This document shows positions 26,021 to 34,430 of a stretch of 64,000 nt of DNA, piece after piece. The stretch's first letter is position 1, and every line of letters starts with the position of its first letter. The DNA is from an uncultured Selenomonadales bacterium (lineage in GTDB: Bacteria > Bacillota > Negativicutes > Acidaminococcales > Acidaminococcaceae). The notes beneath the pieces were generated by a model. The model did not search any database and had not been told where the DNA came from. It was given only the letters and a program-made list of their open reading frames with translations. A program made the translations under genes and the position numbers. The stretch covers positions 1 to 64,000 of the forward strand of contig ONAN01000006.1 of NCBI GenBank assembly GCA_900315805.1, given 5' to 3'.

Positions 26021-26795
26021 GTTGGCAGCAGCATTGCAAGGTAAAAAAGTATTCGCTCCCTTCATCACGGCGGGCGACCCGGACCTGGAAACGACGAAGA
26101 AGCTGATTCTGGCCCTGGAAAAGGCGGGGGCGAGCCTGGTGGAACTGGGCATCCCCTTCAGCGACCCCATGGCCGAAGGGCCCGTCATTCAGGCGGCAGA
26201 TCTGCGGGCCCTGTCCAACGGCTGCACGACGGACAAGGTCTTCGACATGATTGCCGAAGTGCGCAAGGAGACGGACATTCCCCTGGTCTTCCTGACCTAT
26301 GCAAACCCCATCTTCCATTACGGGACGGACAAGTTCTACCGCCGCTGCGCCGAAACGGGCGTGGACGGCACCATCGTGCCCGATGTCCCCTACGAGGAAC
26401 GGGAGGAACTGGAAGGGGCGTGCCGTAAATACGGCGTGGACCGCATCGTCATGATCGCCCCCACGTCGGACGACCGCATCCAGATGCTCGCCAAGGACGC
26501 CAAGGGCTATATCTATATCGTGTCCAGCCTGGGCGTGACGGGCGTGCGTTCGAAAATCACGACGGATATCGCCGCCATCTATAAAAAGATCCGTGCCGTC
26601 ACGGATACGCCGGCAGCCGTAGGGTTCGGCATCTCCACGCCGGAACAGGCGGCGGAAATGGCCCGCCAGAGCGACGGCGCCATCGTCGGCAGCGCCATCG
26701 TCAAACTCTGCGAAAAGTACGGCCGGAACTGCGTGGAACCCGTAGCGGCCTACGTGAAGACCATGGTGGACGCCGTCAACCATTGTAACGATTGA
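26013..26795 (+). CDS. trpA: Tryptophan synthase alpha subunit
   Basis: 260 residues, the TIM barrel that splits indole-3-glycerol phosphate. Catalytic Glu is in [19 protein letters not shown] and catalytic Asp in [13 protein letters not shown]. Further typical motifs are [14 protein letters not shown] and [31 protein letters not shown] 26013 has GAGGGA upstream. trpE follows after 11 bases. Confidence 0.97.
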   Translation: MSKLAAALQGKKVFAPFITAGDPDLETTKKLILALEKAGASLVELGIPFSDPMAEGPVIQAADLRALSNGCTTDKVFDMIAEVRKETDIPLVFLTYANPIFHYGTDKFYRRCAETGVDGTIVPDVPYEEREELEGACRKYGVDRIVMIAPTSDDRIQMLAKDAKGYIYIVSSLGVTGVRSKITTDIAAIYKKIRAVTDTPAAVGFGISTPEQAAEMARQSDGAIVGSAIVKLCEKYGRNCVEPVAAYVKTMVDAVNHCND

Positions 26796-26806
26796 GGAGG
26801 GAGATT

Positions 26807-28282
26807 ATGGAAATCCGTCCCTCCCTGGAAGAAGCGAAACAATTCGCCGCCCAGGGGTACAAGACCATCCCCGTGAGCTGCGAAATGTATGCCGACTGCA
26901 TCACGCCCATCGAACTGCTGCGCAAACTGAAGAACGTCAGCAGCCACGTGTTCCTGCTGGAATCGGTGGAGGACAGCAAGCGCTGGGGCCGTTACACCTT
27001 CCTGGGCTACGACCCCAAGCTGGAACTGACCTGCGTGGACGGCACCATGACCGTCACGAGCGGGTCTTCCGTGCGGATGCAGGTCAAACACCCCGGCGAG
27101 GTGATCCGCCAGGTCGCGGCGGACAACAAGAGTCCCCAGCTGGACTATCTGCCCACCTTCACCGGCGGCCTCGTAGGCTACTGGTCCTACGACTACATCA
27201 AGTACGCCGAACCGTCCCTGAACCTGGACGCCCTCGATACGGAAGGCTTCAAGGACATCGACCTCATGCTCTTCGACAAGGTCATCGCCTTCGACAACCT
27301 GCGTCAGAAGATCCTCTTCATCTGCCAGGCCCGCTGCGAAAACCTGGAAACGGAATACAACCGGGCCTGCCTGACCCTGCACCAGATGAAGGACCTGCTG
27401 GAGCACGGCGCCAAATGCCCGGCCGATCCGGGCCACATGACGTCGGAGCTGCGGCCTCTTTTCAATAAAGAGGAATATTGCCGCATGGTCGAAAAGGCCA
27501 AACAGTATATTTATGACGGCGACATCTTCCAGGTCGTCCTGTCGAACCGCCTCGAGGCGGACTACGAAGGCAGCCTGCTCGATACGTACCGCGTCCTCCG
27601 GACGCTCAACCCGTCGCCCTATATGTTCTATTTCTCCAGCGACGACATCGAGATGGCCGGCGCCTCTCCGGAAACGCTGGTCAAACTGGAGAACGGCACG
27701 CTGCACACCTTCCCCCTGGCCGGTACGCGCCGCCGCGGCACCACGCCCGAAGAAGACGACGCCCTGGAAGCGGAACTGCTGGCCGATGAAAAGGAACGGG
27801 CCGAGCACAACATGCTCGTCGACCTGGGCCGCAACGACATCGGCAAGGTCAGCCGATTCGGCAGCGTGGCCGTGGAAAAGTACATGGTCGTGCAAAAGTA
27901 TTCCCACGTCATGCACCTGGGTTCCACCGTGCGAGGCACCCTGCGCGACGACCTGGACGCCGTCGACGCCATGGATTCCATCCTGCCGGCGGGCACGTTG
28001 TCCGGCGCGCCCAAAATCCGCGCCTGCCAGATCATCAATGAACTGGAAAACAACAAACGCGGCATCTACGGCGGCGCCGTCGGCTATATCGACTGCGCGG
28101 GCAATCTGGACGCCTGCATCGCCATCCGGCTCTGCTTCAAGAAGAACGGCAAAGTCTTCGTCCGCAGCGGCGCGGGCATCGTCGCCGACAGCGTGCCGGA
28201 AAACGAGTTTCAGGAATGCCTCAACAAGGCGAAAGCCGTCATTTTGGCCTTACAGACCGCACAGGAGGGCTTGGACAAATGA
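26807..28282 (+). CDS. trpE: Anthranilate synthase component I
   Basis: 491 residues, converting chorismate to anthranilate. The N-terminal LLES motif (VFLLESVEDSKRWGRYTFLG) is the Trp feedback site, so end-product inhibition is expected. The catalytic domain has the standard FPLAGTRRRGTTPEEDDALE, LVDLGRNDIGKVS and GTLSGAPKIRACQIINELE. ATG 26807 follows GAGGAGGGAG; a TTG at 26792 would overlap it. Its stop overlaps the trpG ATG (ATGA). Confidence 0.97.
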   Translation: MEIRPSLEEAKQFAAQGYKTIPVSCEMYADCITPIELLRKLKNVSSHVFLLESVEDSKRWGRYTFLGYDPKLELTCVDGTMTVTSGSSVRMQVKHPGEVIRQVAADNKSPQLDYLPTFTGGLVGYWSYDYIKYAEPSLNLDALDTEGFKDIDLMLFDKVIAFDNLRQKILFICQARCENLETEYNRACLTLHQMKDLLEHGAKCPADPGHMTSELRPLFNKEEYCRMVEKAKQYIYDGDIFQVVLSNRLEADYEGSLLDTYRVLRTLNPSPYMFYFSSDDIEMAGASPETLVKLENGTLHTFPLAGTRRRGTTPEEDDALEAELLADEKERAEHNMLVDLGRNDIGKVSRFGSVAVEKYMVVQKYSHVMHLGSTVRGTLRDDLDAVDAMDSILPAGTLSGAPKIRACQIINELENNKRGIYGGAVGYIDCAGNLDACIAIRLCFKKNGKVFVRSGAGIVADSVPENEFQECLNKAKAVILALQTAQEGLDK

Positions 28283-28845
28283 TTCTGCTCATCGACAATT
28301 ACGACAGCTTTTCCTATAACCTGTACCAGGCCGTCGGCACCATCAATCCCGACATCCGCGTCATCCGCAACGACGAGCTGACCGTGGACGGGATTGCCGC
28401 CCTGCACCCCGAAAAAATCATTTTGTCGCCCGGCCCCGGCTATCCGAAGGATGCCGGTGTCTGCCTCGATGCAGTGGCCCGCCTGGGCCCGCAAATTCCC
28501 GTGCTGGGCGTCTGCCTGGGACACCAGGGCATCTGCCAGGTCTTCGGCGCCACAATCGACCATGCCAAACGGCTTATGCACGGCAAGCAGTCACCCGTGC
28601 GCCTGGATTTGTCGAGCCCGCTCTTCAAGGGCCTGCCCGAAACCATCCAGGTCGCGCGCTACCATTCCCTGGCCGCCGTGCCGGAAACCATGCCGGACTG
28701 CCTCAAAGTGACGGCCGTCACGGACGACGGGGAGATCATGGCCGTGGAACACAGGGAGTACCCGATCTACGGTCTCCAGTTCCATCCGGAATCCATCATG
28801 ACGCCCGAAGGACCGCGCATCATCCGTAATTTCCTGGCTCTGTGA
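28279..28845 (+). CDS. trpG: Anthranilate synthase component II (glutamine amidotransferase)
   Basis: 188 residues, a class I glutaminase supplying ammonia to TrpE. It opens MILLIDNYDSFSYNLYQAVG, has the nucleophile Cys in GVCLGHQGICQVFG, and ends with the His-Glu dyad in YGLQFHPESIMTPEGPRI. Such proteins can also serve PabB in folate synthesis. Its ATG overlaps the trpE stop. A strong terminator lies just downstream. Confidence 0.96.
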   Translation: MILLIDNYDSFSYNLYQAVGTINPDIRVIRNDELTVDGIAALHPEKIILSPGPGYPKDAGVCLDAVARLGPQIPVLGVCLGHQGICQVFGATIDHAKRLMHGKQSPVRLDLSSPLFKGLPETIQVARYHSLAAVPETMPDCLKVTAVTDDGEIMAVEHREYPIYGLQFHPESIMTPEGPRIIRNFLAL

Positions 28846-28865
28846 GCCGGTTTCCCTGCTTTTGG

Positions 28866-28896
28866 AACCGCTGCCTGAAAAGGCGGCGGTTTTTTC
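28866..28896 (+). terminator. Terminator of the trp operon
   Basis: ACCGCTGCCT (28867-28876) pairs with AGGCGGCGGT (28881-28890), GAAA loop, then TTTTTTC. Confidence 0.92.
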
Positions 28897-28925
28897 TTGA
28901 CAGGGACAGGGGAGCGTGGTAGTAT
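28897..28925 (+). promoter_or_regulatory. Promoter of the TetR gene
   Basis: TTGACA (28897-28902), 17 bases, TAGTAT (28920-28925) with an extended TGG. It lies directly after the trp terminator. Confidence 0.7.
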
Positions 28926-28929
28926 TTAT

Positions 28930-28943
28930 TTGAACAGATTCAA
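28930..28943. promoter_or_regulatory. Candidate TetR operator 1
   Basis: TTGAACAGATTCAA has perfect TTGAA...TTCAA arms. It sits just downstream of the TetR-gene -10, where repressor binding would give autorepression. A similar 14-mer lies upstream of the exporter genes at 29706-29719. Confidence 0.55.
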
Positions 28944-28973
28944 CAAAACGTTAAAAATTGGGAAGGTGACAAC

Positions 28974-29639
28974 ATGACGAAAGGAAGATATGACCAGGAA
29001 CACGTTGAACGCGTGCGGCACAAGATCCTGAACACGGCCAAATACCTTTTCGGCGTCCAGGGATACAGGCGGACGACCATCCGCCAGATTGTGGAACAGT
29101 CCGGTGTGTTGACGGGCAGCATCTATTACCTGTATAAGAACAAGGAAGATGTATTTCAGGCCCTGATCCTTTCCCTGACGCAGAACTGCATCGTCAAGAT
29201 CCGCGAACACTGCGGCGAGGAATCCCCGGTTTTCCAGTACGCGGCCGTCTGTGCCGTCGAGCTCTGCGCGGTAGAGGAAAACCCCATCATTCGCGACAAC
29301 TACGCTACGGCCTATTCCTCTCCCCAGATCTTTGAACATATGGTGGAACAGTATGCGGCCATGGCGGACCGCCTTTTCCACGGCACGCCCTGGGAAAAGG
29401 ACGACGAAACGAACCGCCGGCAGGCCCTTTTGATCAAGGGCATGATGGGCAGCTGTGTTTCCGCCTTCTATTTCCAGCGCATGACGGACCATGAAAAGGA
29501 CTTTCACGAGTGCGTGCGCTGGGTCCTGGAAATCATGGGCATCGGCTCCACGCTGATTGAATACACCATGAAGCAGATTGACGCCCACAAGCAGCTGTGG
29601 ATCTCCATCGGTCATGAACTGCGGGACTATCCCGTTTGA
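28974..29639 (+). CDS. TetR/AcrR-family transcriptional regulator
   Basis: 221 residues. The N-terminal HTH reads ILNTAKYLFGVQGYRRTTIRQIVEQSGVLTGSIYYLYKNKEDVFQALI, the classic TetR pattern. The remaining 160 residues form the ligand/dimer domain, and its effector cannot be predicted. ATG 28974 follows GGAAGGTGAC. It precedes a membrane-fusion protein and two ABC-2 permeases, which it most likely controls through the paired TTGAAC-type sites. Confidence 0.9.
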   Translation: MTKGRYDQEHVERVRHKILNTAKYLFGVQGYRRTTIRQIVEQSGVLTGSIYYLYKNKEDVFQALILSLTQNCIVKIREHCGEESPVFQYAAVCAVELCAVEENPIIRDNYATAYSSPQIFEHMVEQYAAMADRLFHGTPWEKDDETNRRQALLIKGMMGSCVSAFYFQRMTDHEKDFHECVRWVLEIMGIGSTLIEYTMKQIDAHKQLWISIGHELRDYPV

Positions 29640-29665
29640 AACCTGCTTTTATTGAACAAAAAAAC

Positions 29666-29694
29666 AAAGGAACCGTCAAAAGGTTCCTTTTTTC
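29666..29694 (+). terminator. Terminator after the TetR gene
   Basis: AAAGGAACC (29666-29674), 7-base loop, GGTTCCTTT (29682-29690), then T tract. It separates the regulator from the exporter genes. Confidence 0.9.
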
Positions 29695-29705
29695 AAAACT
29701 TTTAG

Positions 29706-29719
29706 TTGAACGTGTTAAA
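29706..29719. promoter_or_regulatory. Candidate TetR operator 2, upstream of the exporter genes
   Basis: TTGAACGTGTTAAA resembles the site at 28930 (TTGAACAGATTCAA): TTGAAC arm, two central bases, NTTMAA arm. It lies just before a TAATAT (29720-29725) that may be a -10. The identity as operator is inferred from the repeat and its position. Confidence 0.5.
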
Positions 29720-29762
29720 TAATATCTTATGTGGAGCATACAAGAGGAACGGAGGATTGGAT

Positions 29763-30782
29763 ATGCAGATTCGGAAGCAGTGGAAAAAAGGCATCGCCCT
29801 GCTGTTGACCGCCGTCTTTACGGTGTCCTTGTTCGCAGGGTGCGGCACGCAGTACGCGTCCGACCAGACCTGGGGCCGGGCCGATGCCAAGGAAATCGAC
29901 ATCAATTCGAAAATTTCCGGCCGTGTCGTCAGCCTGCTGGTCAAGGAAGGCGATAAGGTGCAGAAAGGGCAGGTGCTGGCCCGCATCGACGAGCGCGACC
30001 TGGTGGCGCAGCGCGCCGAAGCCGTCGCCAACCTGGAAAGCATCAAGGCCCAGCAGGTACAGGCCCGTTTTACGACGGACATGCAGTCCGGTACGACCCA
30101 GTCCGCCCTGGGCCAGGCCCAGGCCAACCGGGATAAGGCGCAAGCCAACATGGAACTAGCCCGCGTCACCTTCAACCGGTACCAGGGCCTGCTGGCAGCC
30201 GGTGCCATTTCCCGGCAGACCTACGACCAGGAAAAATCCACCTACGACCAGGCCGTAGCAGCGTACAACCAGACGCTGCAGGCAGTGTCCCAGGCGGAGT
30301 CCGGCCTCATGCAGACCGATGTCAACAAAGCCAACGAAACGGCCCTGCTGCGCCGCAAGGAGCAGGCCGAAGCCGCCCTGCGCCAGATTGAGGTCAATCT
30401 CGACGAAACCATCATCCGGGCGCCTTTCGACGGGATCATCACGGAAAAGTACGTGGAAGAAGGATCCATGATTTCCACCGGTACGCCCCTCGTGGCGGTG
30501 CAGGATCCGACGGACAACTGGGTCGACATCAAGGTGCCGGAAACAGAGTTGTCCGGCTACCACCTGCACGACAAAGTCACCCTTACGGCCCGCGACGACA
30601 AGACGCAGGTGACCGGTGAAATCACCGATATCAGCAGAAAAGCCGACTTTGCCACGCAGCGGGCGACGAGTGAACGGGGCAAAGATACGGACATCATTAC
30701 CTTTAATGTAAAGATCCAGATCAACGACACCCGGATCCGTCCGGGGATGCGCTTCCGGATTACGGGGAGTGAGCGGGCATGA
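29763..30782 (+). CDS. Membrane-fusion (HlyD-family) lipoprotein
   Basis: 339 residues. The signal sequence ends in lipobox LFAGC, so the protein is lipid-anchored in the periplasm. A biotinyl/lipoyl half (SGRVVSLLVKEGDKVQKGQVLARID) is followed by a long coiled hairpin (about 80-205, rich in Q, A, E) and the second half IIRAPFDGIITEKYVEEGSMISTGTPLV, then a beta-barrel domain. This is the periplasmic adaptor of tripartite exporters. ATG 29763 follows ACGGAGG. No TolC-like gene is in the window. The stop overlaps the next permease. Confidence 0.9.
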   Translation: MQIRKQWKKGIALLLTAVFTVSLFAGCGTQYASDQTWGRADAKEIDINSKISGRVVSLLVKEGDKVQKGQVLARIDERDLVAQRAEAVANLESIKAQQVQARFTTDMQSGTTQSALGQAQANRDKAQANMELARVTFNRYQGLLAAGAISRQTYDQEKSTYDQAVAAYNQTLQAVSQAESGLMQTDVNKANETALLRRKEQAEAALRQIEVNLDETIIRAPFDGIITEKYVEEGSMISTGTPLVAVQDPTDNWVDIKVPETELSGYHLHDKVTLTARDDKTQVTGEITDISRKADFATQRATSERGKDTDIITFNVKIQINDTRIRPGMRFRITGSERA

Positions 30783-31939
30783 AATGGCGCGACATCATTC
30801 GTTTCCAATGGCACGCGCTGTGGAACGGGCGTTTTCCACCGGCCCTCATCATCCTGTTTTTACCGCTGCTCTATGCGTTCCTGTTCGGCACCATCTACTC
30901 CCATAACGTGGTCAACGACGTCCCCGTCCTGATTCTGGACGAGGACCAGAGCAAGGCCAGCCGCACCCTGATCCAGATGTACGACGATTCGGAAAAACTG
31001 CGGATCGTGGGGTACGCTTCCTCCAAAGAGGAACTGGAAGCCGCCATGTATGACGGCCAGGCCCTGGCAGCCATCGCCATTCCCCGCGATTTTTCCAAGG
31101 ATATGAAGACCGGCGCAGGCACGGATGTAGCCTACATCGTCAATTCCGCCAACAACATGAACGGCAATGCCGTCATCGGCGCCATCCGGGAAATCAACCA
31201 GTCCTATTCCACAGCCGTGGCGGCATCGACGCTGGAAGGAGCCGGCGTGCTGCCGGCCTGGGCTATGAACCTGGCGTATCCCATCCGCATGGGGCTGCGC
31301 ATCCTGAACAACCCGACAAACGGCTATACGTCCTTCATGCTTTCGGCCCTCACCATCAACGGCCTGCAGATCTCCATCATGCTCGCCTTCACGCCGGGCA
31401 TCGTCGTCTTCATCCGGAAACGGAAGCTGCTCAACGCCGCCCGCGTCGGCCACCGCGAAGTGTTTCAGCGCCTTCTCGGTGCCGTCCTTCCGTACGAGGC
31501 CATCGCCCTGTGCTCCTTCTGCCTGTCCCTCGGTGTCTGCATCGTCGTCTTCGGGCTGCCTATGCGGGGCTCCTTATGGGACTGCCTGTTCCTGATGACC
31601 TGCTTCCTGTTCTTCCTGATGTGCGTCCTGACGTTTTTCGGCTCCGGCGCCGCCTCCGTGGTGGAAGCCATGCAGGATCCCATGATCTACATCATGCCTG
31701 GCGTCCTGTTCAGCGGACTTTCGTGGCCGACATTCTGCATGAACGATATCGGCGGGGCCATCTCCCTGCTGCTGCCCATGACCTGGGTCGGGGACTGCCT
31801 GCGTGACATCCTGCTGGCCGGCTATGCGCCTCAGCTGTACAAAGACAGCCTGGTCCTCGTCAGTGCCGGGCTGGTTATTGGTGCCGTCGGTGTCTTCCGC
31901 ATCGTGCGCCGTATCCGGAAAGAAGGTGCTGCCTTATGA
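30779..31939 (+). CDS. ABC-2 type permease, first of two
   Basis: 386 residues. One N-terminal helix (PALIILFLPLLYAFLFGTIY) is followed by a large periplasmic domain of about 150 residues (VLILDEDQSKASRTLIQMYD). Five C-terminal helices complete the ABC2_membrane_3 layout of YhhJ/YbhS-type exporters. It overlaps both neighbours by four bases. No nucleotide-binding subunit gene is in the operon, so the energy source is unresolved; the ATPase may be elsewhere. Confidence 0.87.
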   Translation: MKWRDIIRFQWHALWNGRFPPALIILFLPLLYAFLFGTIYSHNVVNDVPVLILDEDQSKASRTLIQMYDDSEKLRIVGYASSKEELEAAMYDGQALAAIAIPRDFSKDMKTGAGTDVAYIVNSANNMNGNAVIGAIREINQSYSTAVAASTLEGAGVLPAWAMNLAYPIRMGLRILNNPTNGYTSFMLSALTINGLQISIMLAFTPGIVVFIRKRKLLNAARVGHREVFQRLLGAVLPYEAIALCSFCLSLGVCIVVFGLPMRGSLWDCLFLMTCFLFFLMCVLTFFGSGAASVVEAMQDPMIYIMPGVLFSGLSWPTFCMNDIGGAISLLLPMTWVGDCLRDILLAGYAPQLYKDSLVLVSAGLVIGAVGVFRIVRRIRKEGAAL

Positions 31940-33111
31940 CGGTCCGCAACATCATCCGCGCCCTCGCCGTGCTGCGTACCCTGCTGCGCCGTGAACTCGC
32001 GGATTTCCGCCGGGATTCCCGGCGCATGACCTTCGTCTTCGGCGCGGCCGTCATCTATATCCTGATGTTCGGCGCGCTCTACATGCCGAACATCGTCAAA
32101 AACGTGCCGCTCGTCATCTACGATGAAGACAATTCCCGCATGAGCCGCGAAATTTCCCGTGATTTCGGCTACAGCGATGCCTTCCGCATCATCGGCTACG
32201 TCGATTCGGAAGAGGAAATGCGGTCCCTGATCCGGGAAAAGGAGGCCTATTCCGCCATCCATATCCCGAAGAACTTCGCCAAGGACACCCTGGCGGGGAC
32301 GGGGGGCACGGTCCTCTTTCTGACGAACGGGTCTAACATCATCCTGACCAATGTGACCAGCGCGTCGGCCTCCAACATCATTTCCCATTATTCCCAGCAG
32401 GTGGCCGCGTCCCGCACGGCCCTGGCGACGGGCATGAACGAAGGCATGCTGCGTATACGCCTGGCACCGGTGACCCTGAGCCTGCGCGTCCTGAACAACA
32501 GCACGCAGGGGTATCTGTACTTCTTCGTCATCGGCCTGGCTCTGGTAGCGTTCCAGCAGGGGCTGCTGTTCAGCGTCGGCGCCGCGACGGCCTCGGAATA
32601 TGAAAAAGGCCGGACCTGTCGTTACGGACCGGCCGCCATCCTGGCTGCCAAGGTGCTGTTTTACTGGTTTTGCGCCTTTGCGGCTTTCGGCATCCTGCTG
32701 ACCCTGGCCCATGTAATCTGGGACATCCCGGTCAAGGCGCCCTTGTGGCGCTTCGTGGTCCTGGCCGCCTTCTTCGCTCTGGCGGCGGTATCCTTCGGCG
32801 TCTGCTTCTGCTGCTTTTTCCCGACAGAACTGGCCTTTGCCAGAGGCATCATCATGTATCCTGTTCCGGCGTTTCTGCTGTCCGGATACACGTGGCCGTC
32901 GGCAGCCATGCCGTTGCTCACGCAGTATTTATCGGTGCTGTTCCCCCTGCGCTGGTGCTCCAGCACGGTCCGGGAACTGCTGCTGGGCGGCTTTTCTCCC
33001 AGCTACGGAATCTGTCTGGCGGCCCTGGCCCTGTTGACGGTACTCTTCCTGGGCATCGGCTACCCCTTGTTCCGGAAGCGCCTTTCCGCCTGCACGGCGG
33101 TACAGGCTTGA
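31936..33111 (+). CDS. ABC-2 type permease, second of two
   Basis: 391 residues with the same architecture as the preceding gene: N-terminal helix, periplasmic domain starting KNVPLVIYDEDNSRMSREIS, and five C-terminal helices. The two are paralogous and probably form a heterodimer with the lipoprotein adaptor to export a drug, lipid or other small molecule. It overlaps the upstream stop by ATGA. A GGCAGG-N5-CCTGCC hairpin at 33142-33158 follows, with no T tract. Confidence 0.87.
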   Translation: MTVRNIIRALAVLRTLLRRELADFRRDSRRMTFVFGAAVIYILMFGALYMPNIVKNVPLVIYDEDNSRMSREISRDFGYSDAFRIIGYVDSEEEMRSLIREKEAYSAIHIPKNFAKDTLAGTGGTVLFLTNGSNIILTNVTSASASNIISHYSQQVAASRTALATGMNEGMLRIRLAPVTLSLRVLNNSTQGYLYFFVIGLALVAFQQGLLFSVGAATASEYEKGRTCRYGPAAILAAKVLFYWFCAFAAFGILLTLAHVIWDIPVKAPLWRFVVLAAFFALAAVSFGVCFCCFFPTELAFARGIIMYPVPAFLLSGYTWPSAAMPLLTQYLSVLFPLRWCSSTVRELLLGGFSPSYGICLAALALLTVLFLGIGYPLFRKRLSACTAVQA

Positions 33112-33180
33112 CGCCCCTGCCTCTACGGCTATTCCATGCCCGGCAGGACTGCCCTGCCAGGTATGTGTAGCATATAATAT

Positions 33181-33244
33181 ATCCCCCGCTGCGCCGGCAG
33201 GCGCACCAATTCCTCAAGGGGAGAACCTGCGTAAGGTTCTCCCC
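33181..33244. repeat. Short hairpin-rich repeat-like element
   Basis: The segment holds GCGCC-GGCAG-GCGC and a perfect 11-bp stem GGGGAGAACCT (33218-33228) with AGGTTCTCCCC (33234-33244). The TGCGCCGGCAGGCGCACC...TCAAGGGGAG layout resembles the small palindromic interspersed repeats seen in many Firmicute genomes. Genome-wide copy number cannot be checked here. Confidence 0.4.
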
Positions 33245-33254
33245 ATCCCCCCGG

Positions 33255-33297
33255 TACATCACTCTGCAGGGCGAACCACCTTTCGCGGAGTGATGTA
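33255..33297. repeat. 43-bp element bounded by perfect 10-bp terminal inverted repeats
   Basis: TACATCACTC (33255-33264) and GAGTGATGTA (33288-33297) are exact inverted repeats. An inner GCGAA/TTCGC stem lies between them. It sits where the autotransporter reading frame begins, so it may mark the rearrangement that cut the gene. Confidence 0.5.
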
Positions 33298-33309
33298 TCT
33301 TATTTTTCA

Positions 33310-34314
33310 GCCGCAAACAAGGGGAACCAGTCCATCTCGGATTTGTCTATTACCGTGCTGGGTACGGATAACGATTACAGCGAGGCTACGAAACAAACCA
33401 CGATTCACGGCAAGGTGACAGCCATTACGAACCATACGGACAGTGACAGCCTCGACGTCAAAGGGGAGGACATCACGATAGACGGGACGGTCGGCGTGTA
33501 TGGAGATTCCTCTGAATCTAAAACAACGAAAGCCGCTATCGGGACAACGAACACCAAAAACGTCACCCTGAAGGACACCGTAACGGTGCAGAACAAAAAC
33601 GGGAAACTTACCCTCGACGGGCAGAACATTACGGCAGCAAAAGAAGTATCTGCCGGCAATGGTGCAGCCATGACAGTCGGTTCCGATGCGACCGGATCGG
33701 TTACGGGCACCTATCACGTCGACGGAACAGATTCCACCGTGACCGTTACGACCAACAATCTGGACGGAACGCTGACTACTTCTAACGGAGGGACGTTAAA
33801 GGCTGATGTTGCCCGGCGTTTTAACGGCACGACCCAGGCCGGCGGCAACAACATGACCGTGGGCACGTACAGCTTCGGCCTGTACGATACGCTCGTCCGT
33901 AACGACGGCCAGCACTGGGGCTTCAATTTCAAGTTCCAGCGCCTCAGCGATGACTTCCATTATACGGCGCTGAACCGCCGCAGCTCGGGCTCCGCCGATG
34001 CCACCGGTGTCACCTTCGGCGTGGAATACGGGTACAAACGCCGGACCGCGAAAGGCTGGTTTGCCGAACCGCAGGCCTTCGCCAAGGCAGACTGGTACCA
34101 CGACTTTGGCGGGCAGAACACGCTAGCCCTCACGACGACCCGCGATAACCTGCGCCTGCGAAGCGATTATGCTGACAACTGGTTCGAATACGGCCTCGGC
34201 CTGTCCTGGTCCCTCAACAAGGGGACGCAGTTCTATGCCGATGTGGACCGCGGCGACGGTTCCAGCTACGACAAAGACTGGTCGTGGAACGTCGGCATGC
34301 GGTACAGTTTCTGA
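33310..34314 (+). pseudogene. 5'-truncated autotransporter (passenger fragment plus beta-barrel)
   Basis: The frame opens at 33235 after a stop codon and continues to 34314. From about 33310 it reads as a passenger beta-helix (SAANKGNQSISDLSITVLGT, many short Thr/Asp/Gly repeats). The last 160 residues form an outer-membrane beta-barrel region (GFNFKFQRLSDDFHY to NVGMRYSF), ending in the C-terminal Phe used for Bam insertion. No signal peptide or good start with a ribosome site is present; TTG 33343 is the first possible. The barrel is also shorter than the usual 250-280 residues. It is most likely a remnant of a larger gene. It supports a diderm cell envelope. Confidence 0.72.
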
Positions 34315-34338
34315 TTGTTACCCTGTTCGAAAAACGAC

Positions 34339-34396
34339 ATCCCCGTGGATGACTGGGAGAAAGTATCTCTCCTGGTTCGTCCACGGGGATTTTTTG
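34339..34396. terminator. Terminator between the autotransporter remnant and the deacylase gene
   Basis: ATCCCCGTGGA (34339-34349) pairs with TCCACGGGGAT (34380-34390), with an inner GGGAGA/TCTCTCC stem, then TTTTT on the plus strand. It lies between convergent units. Confidence 0.85.
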
Positions 34397-34430
34397 TGAG
34401 TTCTTCACTTATGCAGTTCTCGTACCGGTT

